A stretch of DNA of 64,000 nucleotides from Mrakia gelida. Lineage: Eukaryota; Basidiomycota; Tremellomycetes; Cystofilobasidiales; Mrakiaceae. The DNA lies in contig BRON01000019.1 in the NCBI GenBank assembly GCA_024345305.1, positions 496,001-560,000 on the forward strand, written 5' to 3'. The translations under genes and the position numbers were made by a program. Shown here in pieces: positions 11,043 to 20,048 of this stretch (the stretch's first letter is position 1; every line of letters begins with the position of its first letter). Under the pieces are notes generated by a model. It searched no databases. It was given only the letters and a program-made list of their open reading frames with translations, and had not been told where the DNA came from.

Positions 11043-12635
11043 ATGTCGAACCCTCTCCCCTCAGAATTATTCTCGTCGGATCAACAGAAGATCCTCGCTC
11101 TCCAAGCGGAGGTCGCAGAGCTCAAGGCTCAGAAGGAGGGACTCGCACGAATCGCCACTCAGACACTCTCTTTCGTCCGAGCTCTCGACCAAAAGGTCCG
11201 ACTCGAAGGGTTTTGGATCCAGGAGGAAGATCAGGCCGTATTCAAGGAGATCGAGGGAGGAGAGGTCTCCTGGGACTCTGGGAAGACTCGAACATGGAAG
11301 AAGGTCAGCTTCGCTTCCATCCCTCCTCTTTCCTCCTTTCCCTCTCCCCGTTTACATCTCGATCTCATCCTTCGCGCTGAAGCTCATCATCCGTTGTCCA
11401 TCTTCGAACTCTATAGATCACCGAGAAGAAACCTGAACTCCCTAAGCTCCCTCTTTACCCCAACCGCAACGGCCACGAAATCGTTCCCTTCAAGCATCCC
11501 TTCCCTCTCGAGATCCTCGAAGCGATCCTCCTCCTCGCAGGTTCGCAGAGCATAGCCGTCTTCGCTCAATCCAGCATGGGATGCCTGGAACTCTTCACTC
11601 CAAAGGTCCTCTTAAAGGTCTCGGCTCCCTCTCCTCGCTCTTTCCATTCGCTCTTCGCTTTCAGAGTGAGCTTCGACTTCCCAGGCTCCGTCTAGCATCG
11701 AGTCGTCGCCTTCGCTCACTTCTTTCCTCCTTCCCTTCGCTTCTACCCTCACCGATCAGGATCCCAAACTCCACGCTCGCCTCTCCCAAGCTCAGTCCCT
11801 CCATCACATCCAAGTCATCGAGGTCAGGGCTTCCACGCTCGAGAAGGTCGATACCTCCAATATCTTCGCCTCACGTCTCGAGCCCGGTCCACCCGTCCTT
11901 CGTCTCGCTCGACTCGTCATCCAGATCGACTTCAGAGCCTGGGACGCTCCTCCCTCTCCTCCCCATTCTCCACTGCAACGCTCCGCCGATGGTTCCTTCC
12001 TTCGTGTTTCAAACCTCAACGACCTTCTCGGAATCGGTCCTCAGCCAACACCGAACCGACCGCTTCGATGCTTCCGACCTCAAGTCAAACTTCTCTCCCT
12101 CCTCGATCCCGAGACTCTTGTAGTCTGGAAGAGAGAAGAGGGTTGCTTGACGCTGTGGTCCGTACCAGATAGCGCCGACGGGGACAGGTCGTTCAGAATC
12201 ACTCGAGGAGCCGCCGTCGCGATCTCGTCTTGGTCTCGACTCAAGTTCATCGACCTTCACGATCTGGATCTCTTCGTCCTCGCCACCACCTCCATCGGCG
12301 ACGACGACAACACCCTCTACCGAGATCCCATCGTTCGTCACTTCTTCCTCGGACTCGGAGGATCGGAGGACGCTCTCGAGCAGCTCTCGTCGAACGCGTC
12401 GTCCGAGTGGAACCTTCGATGGATCGTCAACAAATCCAACAGAGTCGCGCCTTTCGAGGTCGACTACGGCAGTCTTCCTTATCAACTTATCGATAGAGAC
12501 GCGACGATGGAGTTGGAGAGAGTGAGGTCGGCCAAGATTGTCGTGCAGGACGAGCAGGTCGCGGAGGTCGTGAAGAAGCAGATCGAGCGGTGGGACGAGG
12601 AGTGGCGAGGGCCTTTGGAGGTGGTCGTTGGGTAG
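11043..12635 (+). CDS. F-box-like protein, three-exon family member B
   Basis: Exons 11043-11303, 11417-11665, 11760-12635; 1386 nt, 461 aa. It is a paralog of A (5713) and C (55113). It has a coiled-coil exon 1 (ILALQAEVAELKAQKEG) with GFWIQEEDQAVF, an F-box-like helix HPFPLEILEAILLLAG, then exon 3 with HIQVIEVRA, LLSLLDPETLV, FRITRGAAVAISSWSRLKFIDLHDLDL, FFLGLGG and GPLEVVVG at the C terminus. Exon 1 is 261 nt as in A, and both introns fall at the same places. The frame is intact throughout. Likely an SCF-type substrate receptor; its target is unknown. Confidence 0.8.
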
Positions 12636-13042
12636 CTTTCTAGCACGAGTTTGAGTTTTCTCCTACTGCTGTTCTATCTCTGTTCATTCTTTCACGATCG
12701 TCTTTTTCGCTTTTGTCCGCGCGTCGCAATTTTCGTCTTCCTGCTCGCAACCACGCAAAACTGCATCTACTGAGCTGACCTCTCTACAAGATAGAATAAT
12801 GAAACAAGATACCTACGCTCCACTCGAACTCAGATCCTCATCCCCTCCATCTCCCACCACCCTTTCCAAACATCCACCTTCGCCTCCCTCTCCTTCTCCT
12901 CCACCTCCTGCATCTCCCTCCTCTCCCTCCTCCTCTCCCTCCTCCTCACTTCCTCCTCCTCCTCCTCCCTCTCCATCAAAGAAGCTCCTCCTCCAGAAGA
13001 AACCGACCAAGCAGGCGAAGGTGCTCCTCCTCCCACAGCGTC

Positions 13043-13047
13043 GCTTT
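13043..13047. repeat. Target-site duplication GCTTT of the outer element (left)
   Basis: GCTTT directly precedes the left LTR and recurs at 22771-22775 directly after the right LTR. Five bp is typical of Ty1/copia integration. Confidence 0.95.
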
Positions 13048-13277
13048 TGTTGTTGGGTCGTCCACTTGAGCTTAGGGATGTCTGCAGGATGTGGTTCAAA
13101 GCTTGTTGTATAAAGCTAGCTACTCGAAAGGTTTATATACTATGGAAATGGTCACGTGATCTGAAGGTAGCTTACAAAGCTGTTGTTCACTAAGGAGGGT
13201 TACTGACATGGGGACTGAACGAGACGCGTTACTAAGCTACTACGTAAGACCTCTCTGCGAGTCGCCACCTTCCAACA
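13048..13277 (-). repeat. 3' LTR of the outer element
   Basis: 230 bp. In element orientation it begins TGTTGGAAGG and ends CAACA. It contains a TATATAAAC promoter box (plus coordinates 13131-13139) and a CACGTG palindrome at 13153-13158. Confidence 0.95.
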
Positions 13278-13286
13278 CTCCCACTC
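13278..13286 (-). other. Polypurine tract of the outer element
   Basis: GAGTGGGAG on the minus strand abuts the 3' LTR. The inner element has the same nine bases at the same position (19725-19733), although the LTRs differ. Confidence 0.8.
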
Positions 13287-13307
13287 GACGAGCTGAGAGC
13301 CCTTCCT

Positions 13308-15167
13308 TCATTTCCCCCTCTGCGGGTTTCCATCCATGTCTCCGCTGGTCTTCTGATCCATGCGCGAGGGTTCCTTCTGGATGTTGAGCGATTTCTTGAA
13401 CCGTTCGAGCTTTTCGACTCCGAGAGCCTTGGTGAGGATGTCTGCCTGCATGTCCTCGGTGGGACAGTAGTTGAGCTTGATGAATCCTCTCTGTTGGGCC
13501 TCTCGTCCGTATTTGTACGCGACGTCGATGTGCTTGGTCTTCTCCGAGTGAGTACCGTTCTTGGTTGTTTCGATGGCTCCTTGGTTGTCTACGTTTACTG
13601 GGATCGATCCGGTGTCGTATCCGAGTTCAGCGAGGATCTTGGCGACCCATCTAAGGCTCCGGCATCCTGCGGAGAGAGCGATGTACTCTGCTTCAAGAGA
13701 AGAGAGACTGATTGCCTTTTGGCGTCGACTCGCCCAGATGACTGTGGATCCAAATACCTTGACGACGAAACCTGTTGTTGATCGTCTTGATTCCGTGTCT
13801 CCGGCGTAGTCGGAGTCGGTCCATAGTTCTGCGATTGGAGCGTCCGAGTGTCCTCCAAGTTGAAGCGACGTGTCTGCTGATCCTTGTAGGTATCGCATGA
13901 CCTTCTTGACTGCTCCCCAGTGAACCCTTCGTGGGTCCGAACTGAATCGGCTGAGAACTCCGACGGCGAAGGCGATGTCCGGTCGAGTGCAGACTTGGAG
14001 GTACATCAACGATCCCACCGCTTCGAGGTAGGGTACTCCGTCCAGCTTCTCTGATCCCGAATCCTCCGATTGGACCGACAGTTGCCTAAAGTCGTCCATC
14101 GGAACCTTGTTTGGTTTAGCGCCGACCATGTTGAATCGTTCGAGGACCGTTTGAACGTATCGTTTCTGGCTGAGGTCCATTGTCCCCGCCTTGCGGTCCC
14201 TCGTAACGTCGATTCCGAGGATGGTTCCTGGGTTGAGGTCTCCTCTGTCGTCGATCTTGAATTCCTTCTGGATCTCCGTCATGACCCACTCCAAATCCTC
14301 CTTGTCTCCTGCGGCGACGAAGTCGTCAACGTACTGGACCAACATGATCCGTCGTCCCTTCCTATGCCCTATGTAGATACAAGGGTCCGCTTCGAGTGGA
14401 TGGAGATTGAGTTGAGTTTGAAAGAACTTTGAGGAGTGATTGTAGAACGCGAGTGGCGATTGTTTGAGTCCGTATAGGGCCTTGAGGAGATGCGCGACGA
14501 GTTTCTTCTTGTCGGCTCCCTTTTGTTCGTACCCTGTTGGCTGTTCCATGAAGACCGTTTCCACTAGGTCGGCTGTGAGGAACGCCGTCTTGAAGTCTCC
14601 TTGGACTAGATCGAGATCCTCCGATGCTGTGATGGCGAGGACGATCCTGAGTGAGTTGAGCTTTGATACCGGCGCGTACGTCTCGACGTAGTCGACTCCT
14701 TCTTGCTGACTGAATCCCTTGGCGACCCATCTAGCTTTGAAGCGAGTAATCCTCCCGTCGGCTCCTTTCTTGAGCGCGTAGACCCAGCGACCTCTGACCG
14801 TTTTTGATCCTGAGGGTAGCTCTGTGAGTTCAAAGACTCCGTTCCCTTCCATCGACACCATCTCTTCGTCCATCGCTTCCCTCCAGAAGTATGCGTGCTC
14901 CGACGCCATGGCTTCTCCGTATGTATTTGGGACGGAGGGTGGTGGAAGATCCTCGAGTTTGGGTTGCGTCGCTTGAGCGTGTCCGGCGAAGTCCTCCGAA
15001 ATGAAGTCGGTGATGTCGTAGTCTGTCTGGACAAATCTTGCCGAGTCTCCTGTTCCTGTGAGAGGTTTCTTGTTCCGTTGACCTCGTCCGTAGCTCCCAC
15101 TCAAATCGACAGCCGGTTCATCGATGATGGGCTCGTAAGTGTAGGAGTGCTTGACGCGTGATGGGTT
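13308..15167 (-). pseudogene. Outer element gag-pol, C-terminal fragment (RT and RNase H)
   Basis: 620 codons downstream of the inner insertion. It begins with a linker including SYTYEPIIDEPAVDLSGSYG, then reverse transcriptase with the copia landmark RWVYALKKGADGRI and the catalytic LVQYVDDFVAAG. RNase H follows with LWTDSDYAGDTESRRSTTG and SLEAEYIALSAG, ending in TKHIDVAYKYGREA. There are no internal stops, so the damage is only the insertion. On its own this fragment lacks capsid, protease and integrase. Confidence 0.95.
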
Positions 15168-15172
15168 GGGTT
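15168..15172. repeat. Target-site duplication GGGTT of the inner element (left)
   Basis: GGGTT precedes the left LTR at 15173 and recurs at 20044-20048 directly after the right LTR. Confidence 0.95.
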
Positions 15173-15322
15173 TGTTGAAAGGGACGACGAGCGGGCAGTC
15201 GCGTCGAGTTGTTTCTAGAACGTTCCCTGATTACTTCTCTCTCTTCTATAGGTTTCTATCTAGTTACGTCATAGAGTAGTCATTAGTTCCTTCTAGTAGG
15301 TTCCACGAAATCGACCCATAGG

Positions 15323-15330
15323 TATATAAG
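15323..15330 (+). promoter_or_regulatory. TATA box of the inner LTR
   Basis: TATATAAG. Transcription would be expected to start roughly 25-35 bp downstream, near the first copy of the 30-bp repeat. Inferred from motif and position. Confidence 0.6.
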
Positions 15331-15387
15331 CTCGCGAACCTCGCAGAGAGTAGCTCTTCACTTGTACTGACGAGCATCTCTCTGCAG

Positions 15388-15459
15388 GTGAGTTCTAGCT
15401 TTCGCTACTCTACGTACTACTCATTTATATCACTTGTACTGACGAGCATCTCTCTGCAG
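15388..15459 (+). other. Candidate 72-nt intron within the LTR leader
   Basis: A donor GTGAGT at 15388 follows CTGCAG. At the other end lie CTGAC (15439-15443) and an acceptor CTGCAG ending at 15459, with the spacing seen in host introns here. The branch/acceptor block is part of a 30-bp direct repeat whose first copy (15358-15387) lies immediately before the donor. Splicing would remove the spacer plus the second copy and join leader sequence to CGAAC. This is a sequence-based proposal only. Confidence 0.5.
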
Positions 15460-15482
15460 CGAACTACACCCACCTTCTAACA

Positions 15483-15497
15483 GATTAAGAGTCTGAT
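15483..15497 (+). other. Candidate primer-binding site of the inner element
   Basis: GATTAAGAGTCTGAT abuts the 5' LTR. Its complement, AUCAGACUCUUAAUC, looks like the anticodon stem-loop of a tRNA-Lys(CUU), not a tRNA 3' end. This suggests priming by an internal tRNA fragment, as in Drosophila copia. The tRNA assignment is from memory of the tRNA-Lys loop. Confidence 0.5.
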
Positions 15498-15554
15498 TCG
15501 CTCAAACCAAACGCTCAAGCTCAACATCAACACCAACAAGAACCCGCAAGCACC

Positions 15555-18500
15555 ATGTCGACTACCGCCTCTTTCGAGAAGAACCTTCGGCTCTTTAAGC
15601 TGGTCCCGCTTGATGGCCGAAACTACCAGACCTGGGCTATAAGGATGTTGATAGCGTTGTCAGAGACAAACTGCAAGTCCTTGGTCCTCGGACTGGAAAG
15701 ACGTCCACAAAGGCCCTCGAGGACGGGTGAGGGGGCCGGGAGCGCCCTCACGCCCGAGTCTCAAGCTGAGATAGACGATTGGAACTCTCGAAACGAGTTC
15801 GCTCTACACCGTATCCAGATGGCGGTGAACGACCGAGAGCTGATGAAAATCTCCCAAGTCGAAAAAGCTAGCGAAGCGTGGGAGATCCTGAAAACCGCTC
15901 ATCGCGTTGAGGGAGCAGCGGGAAAGATGATGATCCAGCGAAAACTCCGAGATCTTCGAATGGACGAGGGATCTTCAGCTCAGAAGTACATTGAAGAGTT
16001 TGAAGAGATCCTCGGCGAAGCTACAGTCCTCCAGATGGACGTTCTGAAGAATCCGGAGCAGCTCGCTCTTCAGTTCCTCGCAGGTCTTCCCAAGTCGCTC
16101 GAAACCTTCTCCGACGTTCTATCCCTCCAATACCAAGAATCAGGAAAGGAGCTTACCCCCAAAGCAGTCACCACAGCCCTCCTAGCCCACATCAGAACCA
16201 AATCATCAAAGTCCGAAGACGTCGTCAAAGGAGAAGACTCGGCGATGAAGGTCGACAAGGTGAAGGCAGCATGCCATCACTGCGGAAAGAAGGGACATTT
16301 CAAGTCGGAATGCTGGGATCTGCATGGGAAACCCAAGGGAGGGAAGGGAGGATCAGGTCGGAAGGAAAGGAAGGGAGGGAAACGCGAGGAAGCAAACAGC
16401 GCGTCGCAAGGGAACGACTGGGGATTGGCAGCGATCACGTCGCTCGACGACGAGGAGATAGCCCTCTCCGTCGCCGAGAACTCCTGGATAGCCGACAGCG
16501 GATGTAGCAACCACATCTGCAACGACCGAAGCCTGCTGTCGAACTTCAAGCCAAACCAGACAAAAGTCAAAACAGCAAACGGCAGCTTTGCAAGCTCGGT
16601 CGGAATCGGGGACCTCGAGATCGTCGCCCGAGCCGGAGGCCAGACTCGGAAGCTAAAAATCTCCGACGTCTACCTCATCCCTGGTTTCGCCAACCTCATC
16701 TCCGTCGGTCAGCTCACAGAGAAGGGAGTCATCGTCAACTTCAGCAAGGGAGCGTGCACATTCAAGAAGGATGGTACGACTCTAATTATGGGAAGGAGGT
16801 TCCGAAAGAACCTCTGGAAGCTCGAAATCGAGCCCTCTCGAGCGGCCGAGGAAGCGAACGCGCTGATCCTCGACGGACCAACCAAGGTCGAGCTCATTCA
16901 TAGGAGATTGGGTCACGCCTCAGTCACAGCCATGAGGAGACTCGTACAATACGAGCTCCTCCCGAGGATCAAAGACGAGGATATGGCAGCCTTCGAACAA
17001 CAAACGTGCGTTACGTGCGTCGAAGGAAAACAACATCGAAACCCGTTCAAATCAAACACGAGCCGATCCTCCATCCCTCTCGAACGCGTGCACACCGATC
17101 TCCAAGGTCCGATGCCTACAGCATCCTTCGCCGGAAAGAGATACATGATGGCGATATGGGATGATGCTTCTAACTATCACTGGACGTACGCTCTCGAGCG
17201 GAAGTCCGAGGCGTTGGAGACCTTCAGAGAATGGCAGACCTTGGTAGAGAAGAGAACTGAACTAAAAGTGAAGTTCATGAGGTCGGATAACGGAGGAGAA
17301 TTCACGTCGAACGCGTTCAAAAGATACCTCGAGTCGATGGGCGTCCAGGCGGAAACTACCATCCCAGAAACGCCACAGCAGAACGGCAAAGCGGAACGAG
17401 GCAACCGAACGATCGAGGAAAAGATAACATGTCTGCTGCACGACTCGCCCTACCTCGGAAACGACCGAGGAAAGTTCTGGGCCGAAGCCATGTCGACAGC
17501 GACGTTCCTCATCAACCGCCTCCCCTCTGCTCCCATCGACGGAAAGACACCCTACGAGGCATTCTACGATCGCAAACCTCCCCTCCATTTTCTTCGAACC
17601 TTCGGATCTATCGCCTACGTCCACAACCCTCATCATCAAAAGCACGAGACAAAGACGATCAAAGCCATCTTCGTCGGGTACGGAGACCCTCACGGAAAGA
17701 AGGCGTATCGACTCAAGCGACTGGACACAGGCAAGATCATCTTCTCTAGAAACGTCGAGTTCGACGAGAACGAGCCAAAGCGATTCATCGAGATTGATAT
17801 GGGAAGGGAGGACTCGGAGGGACGAAAGGAGGACTCTGCCGATGACGAGCCGCGGGTCGAAAAAGAAATGCCCGAGCTCATCAAAGTGGGATCGCCTCCC
17901 ATCGAGCAGAAGTCAGCAAAGCCAAAGCCCTCCTGGTCTTACGAACCGGTCACCGTCGACGAGAAGCCAAAGTCAGACGTCGACCTCAGTGGGAGCTACG
18001 GACGAGGGAAAAGAACTCGTTCGAAGCAGGTCGAAGATCGAGCGAACCAGCCAGCAGAGTTCGCCAGTTTCGTAGCCCTCGCAAATCCGACTCCTCTCCC
18101 AGATCTCAAGACTCTACCAGCTCCAGAGGTCCCAAAGACCACAGAGCAAGCTCTCCATAAGTCAAATCCTCACTCACCGTTCTGGCGTCGTGCTATGGAC
18201 GAGGAGATGGAGTCAATGGAAGCGAACGGAGTCTGGGAGCTCTGTGAGCTCCCTCCCGGATGCAAGGCAGTGGGAGGACGATGGGTCTACATCCTCAAGC
18301 GAGCTAAAGACGGGAAGATCAAGAGGTTCAAAGCGAGATGGGTAGCAAAAGGATACACCCAGATCAACGGCGTCGACTACAACGAAACATACGCGCCCGT
18401 CTCGCAGCTAAACACTTTCCGGATTTTCCTCACTATAGCAGCTCGAGAGGACTTGGAACTCCGACAGGGAGATTTCAAGACGGCCTTCCTCACCGCTAAT

Positions 18501-19739
18501 CTCGTCGAGACGGTGTACATGGAGCAGCCGAAGGGGTACGAATCGAGGGGAGAGGGAGGAAAGATGCTTGTCGCCCACCTCCTCAAAGCCCTCTATGGAC
18601 TCAAGCAGTCTCCCCTCGCCTTCTACAACCACTCGAAGAATTTCTTCACCACCATCGACTTCTCTATCACCGAGGCAGACCACTGTCTCTACGTCGGGTG
18701 GAAGAACGGAAAGAGACGAATGCTGCTCCAGTACGTCGACGACTTCGCTGTCGCGACCTCTACCTCGGAGGAAGCCGAAGAAATCATGAAGGAAGTCAGA
18801 GCAAAGTTTGAGATCGACGATAGAGGTGACCTCTCCGACGGCGTCATGCTCGGGATGGAAGTCAAACGCGATCGAGCGTCGCGAACCATCACCCTCAACC
18901 AGACGCGATTCGCACAAGAGATCATCGATCGATTCGGACTGAAGAACTTCAGGCCTGCTCGGACTCCGATGGACGAACACAAGCAGCTCATGATCGACTC
19001 AAACCTTACTCGAGAAGAGCTTCAAGGCGTCAACATCAGTCAATACCTCCAAGCCGTCGGATCTCTGATGTACCTCATGCTCTGCACTCGTCCAGACCTC
19101 GCTTTCGCAGTGGGAGTCATTAGCAGATACAGTCACGATCCTCGAGAAGTCCACTGGGCAGCCGTCCTTAGGATCTTCCGATACATCAGCGGAACGAAGG
19201 ATCGAGGATTGACTTTGGGAGGACGACGCGACGCGCCCATCCTAGAGATGTGGAGCGACGCCGACTACGCTGGAGATCACGAGACTCGTCGATCTACGAC
19301 AGGCTACGTCATCAAGTTTTTCGGAAGCACAGTCGTATGGGCAAGCAGAAGGCAGAAGTCGGTCAGCAAGTCGACTCACGAAGCCGAGTTCATCGCGCTC
19401 TCCCAAGGCTGCCAAAACCTTCTCTGGATCTCGAAGCTCCTACGAGAACTTGGATTCGACGTACCTACCATCAGGGTTCACGTCGACAATCAGTCAGCCA
19501 TCGAGACGACCAAGAAGGGCAATCATTCGGAGCGAACAAAGCACATCGACGTCGCGTACAAACACGGACGCGAACTCGCTCAGAACGGCACGATCTCTTT
19601 CGCGTACTGTCACACAGACGCGATGACGGCAGACATCCTCACCAAGGCTCTAGGACGCGAGAAGTTCGAGAGATTCAGGGATCAGCTGTCGGGAGACGAG
19701 AACGGCGACGTAGCCCAGCTCATCGAGTGGGAGTGTTGA
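15555..19739 (+). CDS. Ty1/copia gag-pol polyprotein, single complete ORF
   Basis: 1394 aa without stops. The capsid-like N terminus (LFKLVPLDGRNYQTWAIRM) is followed by a CCHC zinc knuckle Cys240-Cys253 (CHHCGKKGHFKSEC). The protease has Asp314 in WIADSGCSNH. Integrase has a His/Cys region (HRRLGHAS...CVTCVEGKQH) and the D,D35E triad Asp515, Asp578, Glu614. RT has YVDD at 1060-1063. RNase H has SDADYAGDHETRRSTTGY, STHEAEFIALS and TKHIDVAYKHGREL. Gag and pol share one frame, as in Drosophila copia, so product ratios would depend on processing or RNA. The stop codon lies inside the 3' LTR, whose first bases encode the last Cys and TGA. Confidence 0.97.
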   Translation: MSTTASFEKNLRLFKLVPLDGRNYQTWAIRMLIALSETNCKSLVLGLERRPQRPSRTGEGAGSALTPESQAEIDDWNSRNEFALHRIQMAVNDRELMKISQVEKASEAWEILKTAHRVEGAAGKMMIQRKLRDLRMDEGSSAQKYIEEFEEILGEATVLQMDVLKNPEQLALQFLAGLPKSLETFSDVLSLQYQESGKELTPKAVTTALLAHIRTKSSKSEDVVKGEDSAMKVDKVKAACHHCGKKGHFKSECWDLHGKPKGGKGGSGRKERKGGKREEANSASQGNDWGLAAITSLDDEEIALSVAENSWIADSGCSNHICNDRSLLSNFKPNQTKVKTANGSFASSVGIGDLEIVARAGGQTRKLKISDVYLIPGFANLISVGQLTEKGVIVNFSKGACTFKKDGTTLIMGRRFRKNLWKLEIEPSRAAEEANALILDGPTKVELIHRRLGHASVTAMRRLVQYELLPRIKDEDMAAFEQQTCVTCVEGKQHRNPFKSNTSRSSIPLERVHTDLQGPMPTASFAGKRYMMAIWDDASNYHWTYALERKSEALETFREWQTLVEKRTELKVKFMRSDNGGEFTSNAFKRYLESMGVQAETTIPETPQQNGKAERGNRTIEEKITCLLHDSPYLGNDRGKFWAEAMSTATFLINRLPSAPIDGKTPYEAFYDRKPPLHFLRTFGSIAYVHNPHHQKHETKTIKAIFVGYGDPHGKKAYRLKRLDTGKIIFSRNVEFDENEPKRFIEIDMGREDSEGRKEDSADDEPRVEKEMPELIKVGSPPIEQKSAKPKPSWSYEPVTVDEKPKSDVDLSGSYGRGKRTRSKQVEDRANQPAEFASFVALANPTPLPDLKTLPAPEVPKTTEQALHKSNPHSPFWRRAMDEEMESMEANGVWELCELPPGCKAVGGRWVYILKRAKDGKIKRFKARWVAKGYTQINGVDYNETYAPVSQLNTFRIFLTIAAREDLELRQGDFKTAFLTANLVETVYMEQPKGYESRGEGGKMLVAHLLKALYGLKQSPLAFYNHSKNFFTTIDFSITEADHCLYVGWKNGKRRMLLQYVDDFAVATSTSEEAEEIMKEVRAKFEIDDRGDLSDGVMLGMEVKRDRASRTITLNQTRFAQEIIDRFGLKNFRPARTPMDEHKQLMIDSNLTREELQGVNISQYLQAVGSLMYLMLCTRPDLAFAVGVISRYSHDPREVHWAAVLRIFRYISGTKDRGLTLGGRRDAPILEMWSDADYAGDHETRRSTTGYVIKFFGSTVVWASRRQKSVSKSTHEAEFIALSQGCQNLLWISKLLRELGFDVPTIRVHVDNQSAIETTKKGNHSERTKHIDVAYKHGRELAQNGTISFAYCHTDAMTADILTKALGREKFERFRDQLSGDENGDVAQLIEWEC
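19725..19733 (+). other. Polypurine tract of the inner element
   Basis: GAGTGGGAG directly before the 3' LTR; it also encodes the residues before the final Cys. Identical to the tract of the outer element. Confidence 0.8.
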
Positions 19740-20043
19740 AAGGGACGACGAGCGGGCAGTCGCGTCGAGTTGTTTCTAGAACGTTCCCTGATTACTTCTC
19801 TCTCTTCTATAGGTTTCTATCTAGTTACGTCATAGAGTAGTCATTAGTTCCTTCTAGTAGGTTCCACGAAATCGACCCATAGGTATATAAGCTCGCGAAC
19901 CTCGCAGAGAGTAGCTCTTCACTTGTACTGACGAGCATCTCTCTGCAGGTGAGTTCTAGCTTTCGCTACTCTACGTACTACTCATTTATATCACTTGTAC
20001 TGACGAGCATCTCTCTGCAGCGAACTACACCCACCTTCTAACA
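19734..20043 (+). repeat. 3' LTR of the inner element
   Basis: 310 bp, the same sequence as 15173-15482 as read by eye, including the TATA box and the duplicated 30-bp block (19919-19948, 19991-20020). Confidence 0.95.
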
Positions 20044-20048
20044 GGGTT
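20044..20048. repeat. Target-site duplication GGGTT of the inner element (right)
   Basis: Matches 15168-15172. Confidence 0.95.

Larger units (their letters stand above)
15173..15482 (+). repeat. 5' LTR of the inner element
   Basis: 310 bp, matching 19734-20043. It contains a TATATAAG box at 15323-15330 and, downstream of it, a duplicated 30-bp block (15358-15387 and 15430-15459). Confidence 0.95.
15173..20043 (+). mobile_element. Inner Ty1/copia LTR retrotransposon, apparently intact
   Basis: Plus-strand element with 310-bp LTRs at 15173-15482 and 19734-20043 that I read as identical. They start TGTTGA and end TAACA, with a perfect 5-bp GGGTT duplication. It carries a primer-binding-type sequence, one complete gag-pol frame and a polypurine tract, so nothing needed for autonomous movement is visibly missing. 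It sits inside the outer element, in its gag-pol frame between the integrase and RT regions and in the opposite orientation. Identical LTRs plus the nested position mark it as the youngest event in the window. Confidence 0.97.
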
